Shown: positions 7,239-16,439, counted from the stretch's first letter. The stretch is 64,000 bases of DNA from Mycobacteriales bacterium (GCA_035995165.1 DASYKU010000152.1:1-64000); one strand, 5' to 3'. The notes: generated by a model not told the origin, from the sequence alone. Program-made: numbers and translations.

Positions 7239-9530
7239 TTGTCAATCTCGGACGTCGGAACCGAGCAGGCGTACGTGTCGATGCTCTACGGCCGGCTGGA
7301 CCGGCTGCGGGAGCGCGCCTCCGGCTGGCTGCGAGAGACGTTGATCGGCGGGGTGGCGACCCCGGACCAGGGCATGTCCGAACGGGACAGCAGCGCCGCG
7401 AGCTGGGCCCGGCGGGTCAGCCAGCTGGATGCGGCGGAGAACGGTCTGGTCTTCGGCCGGCTCGACCTGGAGGACGGCGAGGCCCGCTACATCGGGCGGC
7501 TGGGGATCGTCGACGACGACGGTGACTACGAGCCCCTGCTGCTGGACTGGCGGGCGCCGGCGGCCCGGCCGTTCTACGTGGCGACCGCGGTCCGGCCCGA
7601 GGGGGTCCGGCGCCGCCGGCACATCCGGACCCGGCTGCGGGAGGTGACCCGGGTCGACGACGAGGTGCTCGACCTCACCGACCCGGCCGCCGCGACCGAC
7701 ACCGGACCGGCCGGCGAGGCCGCGCTGCTCGCCGCGCTCGGGGCGGTCCGGACCGGCCGGATGTCCGACATCGTGGAGACGATCCAGGCCGAGCAGGACC
7801 ACGTGATCCGGGCCCCGCACGGCGGCGTGCTGGTCGTGCAGGGCGGCGCCGGAACCGGGAAGACGGCGGTGGCGCTGCACCGGGCCGCGTACCTGCTCTA
7901 CACGTACCGGGAGCAGCTGGAGAAGCGCGGCGTGCTCGTGGTCGGGCCGAACTCGACCTTCCTGCGTTACATCGGCGAGGTGCTGCCGGCGCTGGGGGAG
8001 ACCGCGGTCGTGCTGGCCCCGGTGTCCGGGCTGTTCCCGGGGATCACCGCCGACCGGCCGGAGGCCGAGGACGTCGCGGAGGTCAAGGGGCGCGCGGAGA
8101 TGGCCGACGTGCTCACGAACGCTGTGCAGGACCGCCAGCACGTGCCCGACGGCGCGCTGGTGCTGCACATCGACGGGGAGAAGATCCGCATCCCGGCGGC
8201 GGCGATCCGGCGGGCCCGGACCGCGGCCCGGCGTACCCGCCGCCCGCACAACGAGGCCCGGCCGGTGTTCGTGGAGCAGTTCGTCGCCACCGTCGCGGCC
8301 GAGTACGCGGCCGATCTCGGCGAGCGTTCCGGGGCCGGCCGCTCGCTGGCCGGGATCGCCGGCGAGCTCGACCTGGACCTGCTGGTCGACCAGATGGGCG
8401 ACAACGACGCGGTCCTGGACGCGCTGGACGAGCTCTGGCCGAGCCTGACCCCGCAGCGGTTCCTGGCCGAGCTGCTGCTGTCCGCCGACCGCCTCGTCGC
8501 GGCCGGACTGTCCGAAGTGGACGCCGAGCTGATCCGGCGGGACCCGGACAGCGGCTGGACCGCGGCCGACGTGCCGCTGCTGGACGAGGCGGCCGAGCTG
8601 CTCGGCATCGACGACCGGGCCACCCGGGCGCTGGAGTCGGCCCGGCGGCGGCAGGAGATCGAGCAGGCCCAGGACGTGCTGGACATCCTGGCCGGTTCCG
8701 AGACGCAGGAGGCCGACGACCTCGGCGACCTGGAGAACGCCGACCGCCTGTCCGCGGGCGACCTCATCGACGCGGCCCGGCTGGCCGAGCGGCACGAGGA
8801 GCTCGACGACCGGGAGCTGGCCGAGCGGGCCTCCGACGACCGGCTCTGGACGTACGGGCACGTGGTGGTCGACGAGGCCCAGGAGCTGTCCGCGATGGCC
8901 TGGCGGCTGCTCATGCGGCGCTGCCCGAGCCGGTCGATGACGCTGGTCGGTGACGTCGCCCAGACCAGCGACCTGGCCGGGGCCAGCTCCTGGCAGCAGG
9001 TCCTGGAGCCGTACGTGGGGAGGCGGTTCCGGCTGGAGGAGCTGACGGTGAACTACCGCAACCCGGCCGAGCTGATGGTGGTCGCGGCCGGCGTGCTGGC
9101 GGCGCTGGACCCGCCGGTGACGCCGCCGCGCTCGGTCCGGGAGACCGGCGAGTACCCGTGGACGGCCCCGTACGAGCCGGGCACCCTGCCCGACCACGTG
9201 AAGGCCGAGCGGGAGGTCGTCGGCGAGGGCCGGGTCGCGGTGATCGTGCCGGCGGCGAAGGCGGCCGAGGTCCGGGAGTCGCTGCAGGTGGCCGAGGACC
9301 CGGACCTGACCGAGCCGGTCGTCGTGCTCACCGTGCGGCAGGTGAAGGGGCTGGAGTTCGACTCGGTGCTGGTGGTCGACCCGGCCGGGATCCTGGCCGA
9401 GTCGCCGCGCGGGACCAACGACCTCTACGTCGCGCTGACCCGCTCGACCCGCCGGCTCGGGGTGCTCCCGGACGGGCCGCTGCCGGACATGCTGTCCGCC
9501 CTGGACGAGCCGGTCGCGGCGGCGAGCTGA
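7239..9530 (+). CDS. helD: HelD-like RNA polymerase-recycling ATPase
   Basis: A 763-residue superfamily 1 helicase-like ATPase. The Walker A motif is GGAGTGKTAVALHRA (about residue 205), Walker B is VVVDEAQELSAMAW (about 542), and motifs V/VI are VKGLEFDSVLVVDP and LYVALTRSTRRL near the C-terminus. The order and length fit HelD, which binds RNA polymerase and frees it from stalled or rifamycin-inhibited complexes, rather than UvrD, which is longer in its 1B/2B regions. I take the TTG at 7239 because GGGAG lies 7 nt upstream; an ATG at 7281 is an alternative. Its TGA overlaps the ATG of the enoyl-CoA hydratase gene. Confidence 0.85.
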   Translation: MSISDVGTEQAYVSMLYGRLDRLRERASGWLRETLIGGVATPDQGMSERDSSAASWARRVSQLDAAENGLVFGRLDLEDGEARYIGRLGIVDDDGDYEPLLLDWRAPAARPFYVATAVRPEGVRRRRHIRTRLREVTRVDDEVLDLTDPAAATDTGPAGEAALLAALGAVRTGRMSDIVETIQAEQDHVIRAPHGGVLVVQGGAGTGKTAVALHRAAYLLYTYREQLEKRGVLVVGPNSTFLRYIGEVLPALGETAVVLAPVSGLFPGITADRPEAEDVAEVKGRAEMADVLTNAVQDRQHVPDGALVLHIDGEKIRIPAAAIRRARTAARRTRRPHNEARPVFVEQFVATVAAEYAADLGERSGAGRSLAGIAGELDLDLLVDQMGDNDAVLDALDELWPSLTPQRFLAELLLSADRLVAAGLSEVDAELIRRDPDSGWTAADVPLLDEAAELLGIDDRATRALESARRRQEIEQAQDVLDILAGSETQEADDLGDLENADRLSAGDLIDAARLAERHEELDDRELAERASDDRLWTYGHVVVDEAQELSAMAWRLLMRRCPSRSMTLVGDVAQTSDLAGASSWQQVLEPYVGRRFRLEELTVNYRNPAELMVVAAGVLAALDPPVTPPRSVRETGEYPWTAPYEPGTLPDHVKAEREVVGEGRVAVIVPAAKAAEVRESLQVAEDPDLTEPVVVLTVRQVKGLEFDSVLVVDPAGILAESPRGTNDLYVALTRSTRRLGVLPDGPLPDMLSALDEPVAAAS

Positions 9531-10291
9531 TGGCCGTCCGGGTGGAAGGCGCGGGTCCGGTCCGGACCGTCGTGCTGGACCGGCCCGAGGTCCGCAACGC
9601 GGTCGACCGCGCCACCGCCGACGCGCTGGTCGCCGCGTTCGAGCAGCTCGACGCCGACGAGTCGGTCGCGGCGGCGGTGCTCTGGGGGGCGGGCGGCACG
9701 TTCTGCGCCGGAGCCGACCTGGCCGCGCTGGCGACCGGGACGGCCAACCGGCTCGAGCCCGACGGTCCCGGCCCGATGGGCCCGACCCGGATGCGGACTC
9801 GGATCCCGGTGATCGCCGCGGTCAGCGGGTACGCGGTGGCCGGCGGGCTGGAGCTCGCGCTCTGGTGCGACCTGCGGGTGGTCGAGCAGGACGCCACGTT
9901 CGGCGTCTTCTGCCGGCGCTGGGGCGTCCCGCTGATCGACGGCGGGACCGTACGGCTGCCGCGGCTGGTCGGGCAGGGCCGGGCCCTGGACATGATCCTC
10001 ACCGGCCGGGCGGTGGACGCGGCGCAGGCGCTGTCGTGGGGGCTGGCCGATCGGGTCGTCCCGGCCGGCACCGCCCGGGCGGCGGCCGAGGGGCTCGCGG
10101 CCGAGCTGGCCGCGCTGCCGCCGACCTGCCTGCGCAACGACCGGGCCTCGGTGTACGACACCGCCGGGCTGCCGCTGGAGGACGCGCTGGCGGTCGAGTT
10201 CCGGCACGGGCTGCGCACGCTGGCGAGCGCGGAGGCAGCCGCCGGCGCCGCGCGCTTCGCCGCCGGCGCGGGCCGTCACGGCTCCGGCTGA
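9530..10291 (+). CDS. Enoyl-CoA hydratase/isomerase family protein
   Basis: A 253-residue crotonase-fold enzyme. The oxyanion-hole segments GTFCAGADLAAL (residues 59-70) and GYAVAGGLELALWCDLRVV are clear, as expected for hydration or isomerisation of an acyl-CoA thioester. The reaction cannot be assigned more finely because the crotonase family is diverse. The start codon overlaps the helD stop (TGATG), so translation is coupled and both genes share one transcript. An operon of an RNA-polymerase factor with a crotonase is odd and the functional link is unknown. Confidence 0.85.
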   Translation: MAVRVEGAGPVRTVVLDRPEVRNAVDRATADALVAAFEQLDADESVAAAVLWGAGGTFCAGADLAALATGTANRLEPDGPGPMGPTRMRTRIPVIAAVSGYAVAGGLELALWCDLRVVEQDATFGVFCRRWGVPLIDGGTVRLPRLVGQGRALDMILTGRAVDAAQALSWGLADRVVPAGTARAAAEGLAAELAALPPTCLRNDRASVYDTAGLPLEDALAVEFRHGLRTLASAEAAAGAARFAAGAGRHGSG

Positions 10292-10337
10292 GGGCGCAGT
10301 CGGTACCGTGCAGGGCGTCCCCCGGCGAAGGAGCGCG

Positions 10338-10868
10338 ATGACGGCCACCGTGACCGACCAGGAGCTGGTCGTGCTGCTGGACGAGCAGCGGCGGCCGATC
10401 GGCACCGCGCCGAAGGCCGAGGTGCACACGACACACACCCCGCTGCACCTGGCCTTCTCGTCGTACGCGTTCGATCCGTCCGGGACGAAGCTGCTGGTCA
10501 CCCGGCGGGCGCTGGCCAAGAAGACCTGGCCCGGGGTATGGACGAACACCTGCTGCGGGCACCCGGCGCCGGGCGAGGACCTGGCCGACGCGATGGTTCG
10601 CCGGGTCGGCCAGGAGCTCGGGCTGACCCCACGGGACGTGGAGCTGTCGCTGCCGGACTTCGCGTACACGGCCACGATGGCCGACGGGACGATGGAGAAC
10701 GAGTTCTGCCCGGTCTTCCGGGTCGTCGTGGACGGCGACCCGACCCCGGACCCGGCCGAGGTGGCCGAGTGGAAGTGGGTCGACTGGGCCGATCTGGTCG
10801 TCGCGGCCCGACACGCTCCGTGGTTGATCAGCCCGTGGGCGGCGCACCAGATCCCGCTGCTCGGCTAG
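10338..10868 (+). CDS. idi: Isopentenyl-diphosphate delta-isomerase type I
   Basis: A 176-residue NUDIX-fold enzyme that interconverts isopentenyl and dimethylallyl diphosphate in isoprenoid synthesis. Visible family features are metal-binding histidines in EVHTTHTPLHLAFSSYAF, the catalytic Cys in NTCCGHP, and the catalytic/metal Glu in TMENEFCPVF. The length matches actinobacterial Idi. The ATG at 10338 follows AAGGAG at a good distance. No other isoprenoid gene is nearby. Its stop overlaps by 4 bp the end of the convergent XRE gene. Confidence 0.92.
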   Translation: MTATVTDQELVVLLDEQRRPIGTAPKAEVHTTHTPLHLAFSSYAFDPSGTKLLVTRRALAKKTWPGVWTNTCCGHPAPGEDLADAMVRRVGQELGLTPRDVELSLPDFAYTATMADGTMENEFCPVFRVVVDGDPTPDPAEVAEWKWVDWADLVVAARHAPWLISPWAAHQIPLLG

Positions 10869-11131
10869 CGCTCGGGGCGCAGCAAGGGGTGGTCCTCGGC
10901 CGGTAGGAGGTCCTGGACCCGTACCTCCAGGGCGTCGGCGAGCTGCCAGAGGTAGGCAATTCCGACGTTGACCTCGCCGCGCTCGATGCGGCCGATGACG
11001 GCCCGGTCGATGCCGGCCCGATCACCCAGTTGTTCCTGGCTGAGCTGCCGGGACTGTCTCAGGAGACGCAACCACCGGCCGAAGTCGCGCAGCCGCGCGT
11101 CGGCGTCCGCACGCTGCCGGGACCGCTCCAT
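10865..11131 (-). CDS. Small XRE regulator
   Basis: An 88-residue protein consisting almost only of a helix-turn-helix: FGRWLRLLRQSRQLSQEQLG, then AGIDRAVIGRIERGEVNVGI. This is a Cro/C1-like fold of the kind used as a stand-alone repressor. It is divergent, by 75 bp, from the lipoprotein gene at 11207, so it may control that gene and itself. No effector domain is present. Confidence 0.8.
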   Translation of the reverse strand: MERSRQRADADARLRDFGRWLRLLRQSRQLSQEQLGDRAGIDRAVIGRIERGEVNVGIAYLWQLADALEVRVQDLLPAEDHPLLRPER

Positions 11132-11206
11132 GACGGGTGCACCCTACTGTGCGTATACCTGAACGGACGACGCGCTATCGCGCGCGCAGTGGTACTAATA
11201 CTGCCC

Positions 11207-12421
11207 ATGCTTTCCGGCGTTCGGCCTATCGAGATCTGGTCCGTTTCCGACCCGTCCGGACGTGGTCACCGACTGCGACGGGTTCGGCTGCTGGCGGCGG
11301 TGGTCGTGGCGGGCCTGGCCCTCACGGCGTGCGCCGCCGGCACCACCACGACGCGGGGCAAGGACGCGCCCCAGGCGGTGACGGGAGACCCCCGCAAACT
11401 CGCCGGCGTCTGCCCGAATCCGGTCGTGGTGCAGACGTCGTGGTGGCCGGAGTCCACCCACGGCGGCATCTACGAGCTGCTCGGCGACAAGGCCACGGTC
11501 GACACCAACAAGAAGATCGTCCGTGGCCCGCTGGTCAGCGGTGGCGTGGACACCGGCGTCCAGCTGGAGATCCGGCCGGGCGGCCCGGCCCGGGGCCAGC
11601 AGCCGGTGGCGGACCTGATGAAGGCCGACCCGAGCATCACCTTCGGCCAGCAGGCGACCGAGGAGCAGGTGCTCGGCTGGGCCCAGGGCATCCCGACGGT
11701 CGGCGTGATCGCGCCGTTCTACGTCGACCCGGTGGTGTTCATCTGGGACCGGAAGCTGCATCCGGACTGGAACACCATCCAGGACGTGGGCCAGACCAAC
11801 ACGACCGTGTACACGTTCCACAGCGCCAACGCCGACTACCTGCTCGGCTCCGGCATCCTGCGGGCGAGCCAGGTCAACTACTCCTACGACGGCTCGCCCG
11901 CGCTGTTCATGGCCAAGCCGGACTCCGTGGTGGGCGGCTTCGCCACGAACGAACCGTTCATCTACCGCAGCCTGGGCCGCGACGTCGACTACGCGTACGT
12001 CGCCGACACCGGCTACCCGGACTACCGCAACGTGTGGACGATCCACGCCGACCAGCAGCAGAAGCTCGCGCCCTGCCTGCGCAAGCTCGTCCCGATGATG
12101 CAGCAGGCCATGATCGACTTCGTCTCGAAGCCGGCCCGGACGCTGGCCCGGATCGTGCAGCTCAACACGCAGTACAAGGCGAGCTTCCCGTACCCGCAGC
12201 CGCAGGCGGAGTACGGCGTGCAGACCATGAAGCAGGACGGGCTGGTCTCCGATCCCAAATCGGGTGGGTTCGGTGCTTTTGACGCCAGCCGGAACAGTCG
12301 CATGATCGACATACTTCGTCCGATCTATGCCGCACAGCACCAATCCGTACCCGGTGACCTGACTGCGGACTCGATCGCGACGAACGCGTACATCGATCCC
12401 TCTATCCGAATGGGGAGCTGA
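11207..12421 (+). CDS. Lipid-anchored solute-binding-like protein
   Basis: A 404-residue secreted lipoprotein. The signal sequence has a positively charged start, a hydrophobic core (LLAAVVVAGLALTACAAG) and a lipobox LTAC with the Cys at about residue 41. The mature part (TSWWPESTHGGIYELLGD, FVSKPARTLARIVQLNTQY) resembles periplasmic binding proteins of the taurine/nitrate/thiamine-precursor (NMT1-like) type. No permease or ATPase is adjacent, so it is an orphan or serves a transporter elsewhere. The methyltransferase gene begins 6 nt after its stop. The ligand is unknown. Confidence 0.7.
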   Translation: MLSGVRPIEIWSVSDPSGRGHRLRRVRLLAAVVVAGLALTACAAGTTTTRGKDAPQAVTGDPRKLAGVCPNPVVVQTSWWPESTHGGIYELLGDKATVDTNKKIVRGPLVSGGVDTGVQLEIRPGGPARGQQPVADLMKADPSITFGQQATEEQVLGWAQGIPTVGVIAPFYVDPVVFIWDRKLHPDWNTIQDVGQTNTTVYTFHSANADYLLGSGILRASQVNYSYDGSPALFMAKPDSVVGGFATNEPFIYRSLGRDVDYAYVADTGYPDYRNVWTIHADQQQKLAPCLRKLVPMMQQAMIDFVSKPARTLARIVQLNTQYKASFPYPQPQAEYGVQTMKQDGLVSDPKSGGFGAFDASRNSRMIDILRPIYAAQHQSVPGDLTADSIATNAYIDPSIRMGS

Positions 12422-12427
12422 CCAGCA

Positions 12428-13123
12428 GTGACGCAGACCGTCCCGTACTTCGACACCTTCCCGGGTCTGTTCGACCGATTCACCAGGATCTGGGACGGCA
12501 TCAGCACGGACTTCGACAACTGGATCCTGGACGCGCTGCCGGCGATGTCCGGCGCCGGCGTGGACCTCGGCTGCGGGGCCGGGCGGCACAGCGTGCTGCT
12601 CGCCGACCGGGTCGAGAAGGTCCTCGGCGTCGACGTCTCCGAGCGCATGCTCGACGTCGCCCGGGCCGAGCGCGACCGGCCGAACGTGAGCTACCAGCAC
12701 CGCGGGGTGCTGGACGTGTCGGCCACCGAGGGCCCGTTCGACGTGGTGCTCTCGGTCCACACGCTGCACCACGTGGGCCCGCCCGCGGTCGTGCTGCCGC
12801 ACGTGCGGTCGCTGGTCGCCCCGGGCGGGACGGTGGTCATCGCGGACATCGTCGACCCCGGCGGCTGGCCGACCGAGGAGTTCCACCAGGAACGGGCCTG
12901 GACCGACGCCCGGCTCGTGCACCAGCTGACCGGTGACGCCGACGCGGCTGCCGACGTGCTGCGGCTGCTGCTGCACCCGCGCTGGCTGGAGCTGACCCGC
13001 TCGGACACCCCGCTGAGCCGCGAGCGGTTCCACCAGGCGTACGGCGCGGTCTTCCCGGGGGCGGTGTTCAACGACTACATGGGCCCGGTCATGTGCGGGC
13101 TGACCTGGACGGCTCCGGCCTGA
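12428..13123 (+). CDS. Class I SAM-dependent methyltransferase
   Basis: A 231-residue Rossmann-fold methyltransferase. Motif I is VDLGCGAGRHSVLLA and the acidic motif II is VLGVDVSERMLDVA; the fold continues with VVLSVHTLHHV. It transfers a methyl group from S-adenosylmethionine to an unknown acceptor. The GTG start at 12428 follows the lipoprotein stop by 6 nt, with GGGGAG within the end of that gene, so the two are probably co-transcribed. A strong hairpin follows directly. Confidence 0.85.
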   Translation: MTQTVPYFDTFPGLFDRFTRIWDGISTDFDNWILDALPAMSGAGVDLGCGAGRHSVLLADRVEKVLGVDVSERMLDVARAERDRPNVSYQHRGVLDVSATEGPFDVVLSVHTLHHVGPPAVVLPHVRSLVAPGGTVVIADIVDPGGWPTEEFHQERAWTDARLVHQLTGDADAAADVLRLLLHPRWLELTRSDTPLSRERFHQAYGAVFPGAVFNDYMGPVMCGLTWTAPA

Positions 13124-13131
13124 GCCCGATC

Positions 13132-13160
13132 GGCCCCGGACCATCGGTGGGTCCGGGGCC
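13132..13160 (+). terminator. Rho-independent-like hairpin after the methyltransferase gene
   Basis: GGCCCCGGACC (13132-13142) and GGTCCGGGGCC (13150-13160) form a perfect 11-bp stem with a 7-nt loop, 8 nt after the stop. There is no U tract, as is common for actinobacterial terminators. Confidence 0.7.
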
Positions 13161-13224
13161 GGTTGCCGTACCCGCCCGTCGAGCCGGGACGGTGGCCCGG
13201 CGGGTGGGTCGGCCGGGTCCCTGG

Positions 13225-13581
13225 TCAGTCGGCCAGGACCCGGGCCGGGGGGACGCCGAGGGCGTCGGCCAGGGCCAGCAGGTCCAGGTAGGTCAGTCCG
13301 GTCAGGTCGCCGTTCTCGACCTGCCGGTAGTGGCCCGGGTCGAGGCCGGCGGCGGTGGCGAGCTCGACCGGCTGCAGGCCGGCCGCGGTCCGCAGCCGTC
13401 GGAGCCGTCCGCCGAGGGCCGAGCGTCTACCGTCCACCCCCGTCCCCGCGTTCACTTCGACACAACCAAGGTCACCCTCGCCCTGCGGGCGCCTCCCGGT
13501 ACGACCCTCATGGCGGTTGAACCCGGCTGATTGGTGATCGTCTGCACCGTGCCTGTCCCCTGGTCCGGTTTCGTCGACCAT
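13225..13581 (-). CDS. Small XRE-like DNA-binding protein
   Basis: The C-terminal 60 residues form a helix-turn-helix: LGGRLRRLRTAAGLQPVELA, then AAGLDPGHYRQVENGDLTGL. The start is uncertain: GTG codons near 13464-13470 would give a protein of about 80 residues that fits the domain better than the 118-residue frame from 13581. No partner domain is visible. It is convergent with the methyltransferase gene and separated from it by the hairpin. Confidence 0.6.
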   Translation of the reverse strand: MVDETGPGDRHGADDHQSAGFNRHEGRTGRRPQGEGDLGCVEVNAGTGVDGRRSALGGRLRRLRTAAGLQPVELATAAGLDPGHYRQVENGDLTGLTYLDLLALADALGVPPARVLAD

Positions 13582-13686
13582 GGGAGCCTAAAGCGGTTTC
13601 GCAGTCCTGCGGCGGTCGGGAGTTATCAACCATCCGTTCGGGGGACGTCACACAGAGCGAACGGCCTAGCCGCAAGCATGATCCGC

Positions 13687-14463
13687 TCAGGCGGGGCGGC
13701 GCGAAAGGGGCAACAGGTCGCCCTGCAGGTGCCCGTGATCGTTGAAGCGGACCAGCTCGATCCCGGCCTTCCAGTGGGGGTGCTCGGCCAGCCGCCACTC
13801 GGTCATCGAGGAGTTGACCGGGTCGAGCCAGGCCCGGGTCCGGCCGCCGATCGGTTCGAGCTCCAGCCACCGGAACATCGAGTGCAGCACCACGCCGCCG
13901 TGGCAGGCCACCACCACGGTCTCGCCCGGGTGCCGGTCGATGAGCAGGTCGAGCCGGGCCGCGATCCGCTCCCGCATCTCGTCGAACGTCTCGGCGCCCG
14001 GCTCGCGCCGGGTCTTCGGCGTCCACTCCGGCGGCATCGGCCAGCGCCGCTCGAACTCCGCCCAGTCCAGGCCGTCGGCCTCGTCGCCCGGGTGGCTCTC
14101 GCAGAACGCGCAGTCGGACTCGATCTCCAGCTCGCCCAGGGCGGGCGCGAGGATCTCGGCCGTCTGCACGGCCCGGGCCATCACGCTGGAGTAGAGCGTG
14201 GTGGCGCCGGCCAGCTCGCCGCTCGCGGCCAGCCGGTCCCGCAGCGCCGTCACCTGCCGTACGCCGAGGTCGGACAGACCCGTGCAACCGGCGTGGCCGC
14301 CGACGAACCGGCCCTCCTGCGCCTGCGACTCGCCATGCCGGACAAGGACGATCCGGGCCGCCGTCGTTCGCTCGCGGGCGGGCGCCGCTGGCGGCGTCTC
14401 CCCTGCGCGCCCTGGCGATGGGCGCCGCGGTCCAGACGCCGCCGCGGCCGCCCTTCCGCTCAC
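13687..14463 (-). CDS. Histidine phosphatase (phosphoglycerate-mutase-like)
   Basis: A 258-residue protein of the histidine phosphatase superfamily. The phospho-acceptor motif is IVLVRHGESQA (about residues 38-48), and the second catalytic His is in VVVACHGGVVLHSMF. It removes phosphate from an unknown small molecule or protein. The first 35 residues are low-complexity Ala/Pro/Arg, so the true start may be further in. Its GTG follows directly on the stop of the aldo/keto reductase gene, making it the last gene of a four-gene operon. Confidence 0.82.
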   Translation of the reverse strand: MSGRAAAAASGPRRPSPGRAGETPPAAPARERTTAARIVLVRHGESQAQEGRFVGGHAGCTGLSDLGVRQVTALRDRLAASGELAGATTLYSSVMARAVQTAEILAPALGELEIESDCAFCESHPGDEADGLDWAEFERRWPMPPEWTPKTRREPGAETFDEMRERIAARLDLLIDRHPGETVVVACHGGVVLHSMFRWLELEPIGGRTRAWLDPVNSSMTEWRLAEHPHWKAGIELVRFNDHGHLQGDLLPLSRRPA

Positions 14464-15435
14464 CTACTGGAAGCCGGCCGGCTCGCGGGTCGTGTACGGA
14501 CCCTCGAGCTGCGCGGCCTCGTCGTCGGAGAGCCGGACGTCCACGGCCTTGATCGCGTCCTCCAGGTGCTCCGGCCTGGTCGCGCCGATGATCGGCGCGG
14601 CGACCGCCGGCTGGCGCAGCACCCAGGCCAGCGCGACCTGGGCCCGGGAGACCCCGCGGGACTCGGCGACCTTGGCCACGGCGTCGACGATGCGGCGATC
14701 GTCGTCCGCGTACAGCGTGCTGGCGAAGCGGTCGGACTGCGAGCGCGCGGTCGTGGTGTCCCAGTCCCGGGTCAGCTTGCCCCGGGCGAGCGGGCTCCAC
14801 GGGATCACGCCGACGCCCTGGTCGAGGCAGAGCGGCAGCATCTCCCGCTCCTCCTCGCGCTGCAGCAGGTTGTAGTGGTCCTGCATGCTCACGAACTTGG
14901 TCCAGCCGTGCAGCTCGGCGACGTGCTGGGCCTTGGCGAACTGCCAGGCCCACATCGAGGACGCGCCGAGGTAGCGGGCCTTGCCCGACTTCACCACCTC
15001 GTGCAGCGCCTGCATCGTCTCCTCGATGGGCGTGGCGTCGTCCCAGCGGTGGATCTGATAGAGGTCGACGTAGTCGGTGCGCAGCCGGCGCAGGCTGTGG
15101 TCGATCTCGGTCAGGACGGCCTTGCGGGACAGGCCGGCGCCGTTCGCGCCCTCCCGCATCCGGCCGTTCAGCTTGGTCGCCAGGACCACGTCGTCGCGCT
15201 GGGCGTAGTCGGCCAGCGCCCGGCCGGTGATCTCCTCGCTGCTGCCGGCCGAATACACGTTCGCGGTGTCGAAGAAGTTGATGCCGGCCTCGATCGCCCG
15301 CTTGAAGAACGGCCGGGCGTCGCCCTCCCCGAGGGACCAGTCGTGGTTGCCCCGGCCGGGTTCGCCGTAGCTCATGCAGCCCAGGCAGATCCTCGACACT
15401 TCCAGCCCGGTGTTGCCGAGCCGTACGTACTCCAT
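14464..15435 (-). CDS. Aldo/keto reductase
   Basis: A 323-residue NADPH-dependent oxidoreductase with an AKR TIM barrel. The catalytic tetrad is visible: Asp and Tyr in FFDTANVYSAG, Lys in LATKLNGRM, and His in LYQIHRWDD. The C-terminal part PIIGATRPEHLEDAI is the NADP phosphate-binding segment. It reduces aldehydes or ketones, with unknown physiological substrate. An AAGG site precedes the ATG. It lies 16 nt after the STAS gene in the adk-STAS operon. Confidence 0.9.
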   Translation of the reverse strand: MEYVRLGNTGLEVSRICLGCMSYGEPGRGNHDWSLGEGDARPFFKRAIEAGINFFDTANVYSAGSSEEITGRALADYAQRDDVVLATKLNGRMREGANGAGLSRKAVLTEIDHSLRRLRTDYVDLYQIHRWDDATPIEETMQALHEVVKSGKARYLGASSMWAWQFAKAQHVAELHGWTKFVSMQDHYNLLQREEEREMLPLCLDQGVGVIPWSPLARGKLTRDWDTTTARSQSDRFASTLYADDDRRIVDAVAKVAESRGVSRAQVALAWVLRQPAVAAPIIGATRPEHLEDAIKAVDVRLSDDEAAQLEGPYTTREPAGFQ

Positions 15436-15451
15436 CGGTTGCCTTCGCCTC

Positions 15452-15814
15452 TCAGTCGGACAGGACGGCCTCCGCCGCCACCAGGTCGTCGTACGTGTCC
15501 AGCACCGTGTCCAGTCCGGTCAACCGGAGCAGCTTGCGGACCGGTGGCGAGGCCACCACGACGAGCCGATTGTCCCGCTCGACCGCGGTCCGGTGTGCCT
15601 GCACGAGCACGCCGAGGCCGCTGGAGTCGAGGAACGTGACCTGGCTGAGGTCGGCGACGACCGCGCCCCCGCCGGGCAGGATCATGGCCAGCAGGGTGGA
15701 CTGCACCGGGCCGGACGAGGTGAAGTCGATCTCACCGGACAGGCGGCAACCGCGGTACCCCCGGCCGCTGAACTGCTCGATCCGCGGTCCGGCCGCATCG
15801 AGATCGAATGTCAC
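15452..15814 (-). CDS. STAS-domain anti-sigma factor antagonist
   Basis: A 120-residue single STAS domain. The signature VTFLDSSGLGVLVQA carries the serine that SpoIIAB/RsbW-type kinases phosphorylate in SpoIIAA/RsbV proteins. It should bind an anti-sigma kinase when unphosphorylated and release a sigma factor. No kinase or sigma gene is adjacent. GGGGAGG precedes the GTG start. The position between adenylate kinase and an aldo/keto reductase gene, with gaps of 40 and 16 nt, suggests co-expression with metabolic genes. Confidence 0.85.
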   Translation of the reverse strand: MTFDLDAAGPRIEQFSGRGYRGCRLSGEIDFTSSGPVQSTLLAMILPGGGAVVADLSQVTFLDSSGLGVLVQAHRTAVERDNRLVVVASPPVRKLLRLTGLDTVLDTYDDLVAAEAVLSD

Positions 15815-15854
15815 GTGTCAGGCCTCCCCGCCACGGGGGCATTCCATGCGCGCG

Positions 15855-16439
15855 CTAGGCGCCGGCGCTCTGGGCCTTGCGGCGTAGCTGCTGCAGCTGG
15901 ACGGTGATCGACCAGGCCACCTCGTTGACCGGCCGGGCCCCGTTGACCGTGATGAGTTCCTCGCGTTGGGCGTAGTAGTCGAGCATGGGGCGGGTCCTCG
16001 CCTCGAAGACCGACAGCCGGTGCTCGATCACGTCCGGGGTGTCGTCCTGGCCACGGCCGCGGGCGAGCAGCCGGCGGGTCAGCTCGGCCGCCGGCACCTC
16101 GAGGAAGATGGCCACCTCGACCGCGACGCCCAGCCCGCGCGCCGTCTCGTACGCGGCCTTGGCCTGGTCGACGGTGCGCGGGAAGCCGTCCAGGACGTAC
16201 CCGCCGGCCTCGCTCGCGGCGACCACGGGCTTGCGCAGCATGTCCATCACGACCGCGTCGGGGACGAGGTCGCCGCGGGTGAGGTACTCCTTCGCGGCCC
16301 GGCCGATGGAGGTGCCCTCGGTCACGTGATGACGCAGCAGGTCGCCGGAGGAGATGTGGGCGATGGAGAAGCGCTCGGCGATCAGCTGGGCCTGGGTGCC
16401 TTTGCCCGCGCCGGGAGCGCCGATCAGCAGCATCCGCAT
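15855..16439 (-). CDS. adk: Adenylate kinase (short-LID, second-type)
   Basis: A 194-residue nucleotide monophosphate kinase that converts AMP and ATP to two ADP. The P-loop is LLIGAPGAGKGTQAQLI, the AMP-binding part has ISSGDLLRHHV and YVLDGFPRTVDQA, and the LID is short (ARGRGQDDTPDVI) without zinc cysteines. It does not sit beside secY or map as the housekeeping adk does, so it may be a second copy. AAGGAGG precedes the ATG. It heads the operon with STAS, aldo/keto reductase and phosphatase genes. Confidence 0.88.
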   Translation of the reverse strand: MRMLLIGAPGAGKGTQAQLIAERFSIAHISSGDLLRHHVTEGTSIGRAAKEYLTRGDLVPDAVVMDMLRKPVVAASEAGGYVLDGFPRTVDQAKAAYETARGLGVAVEVAIFLEVPAAELTRRLLARGRGQDDTPDVIEHRLSVFEARTRPMLDYYAQREELITVNGARPVNEVAWSITVQLQQLRRKAQSAGA

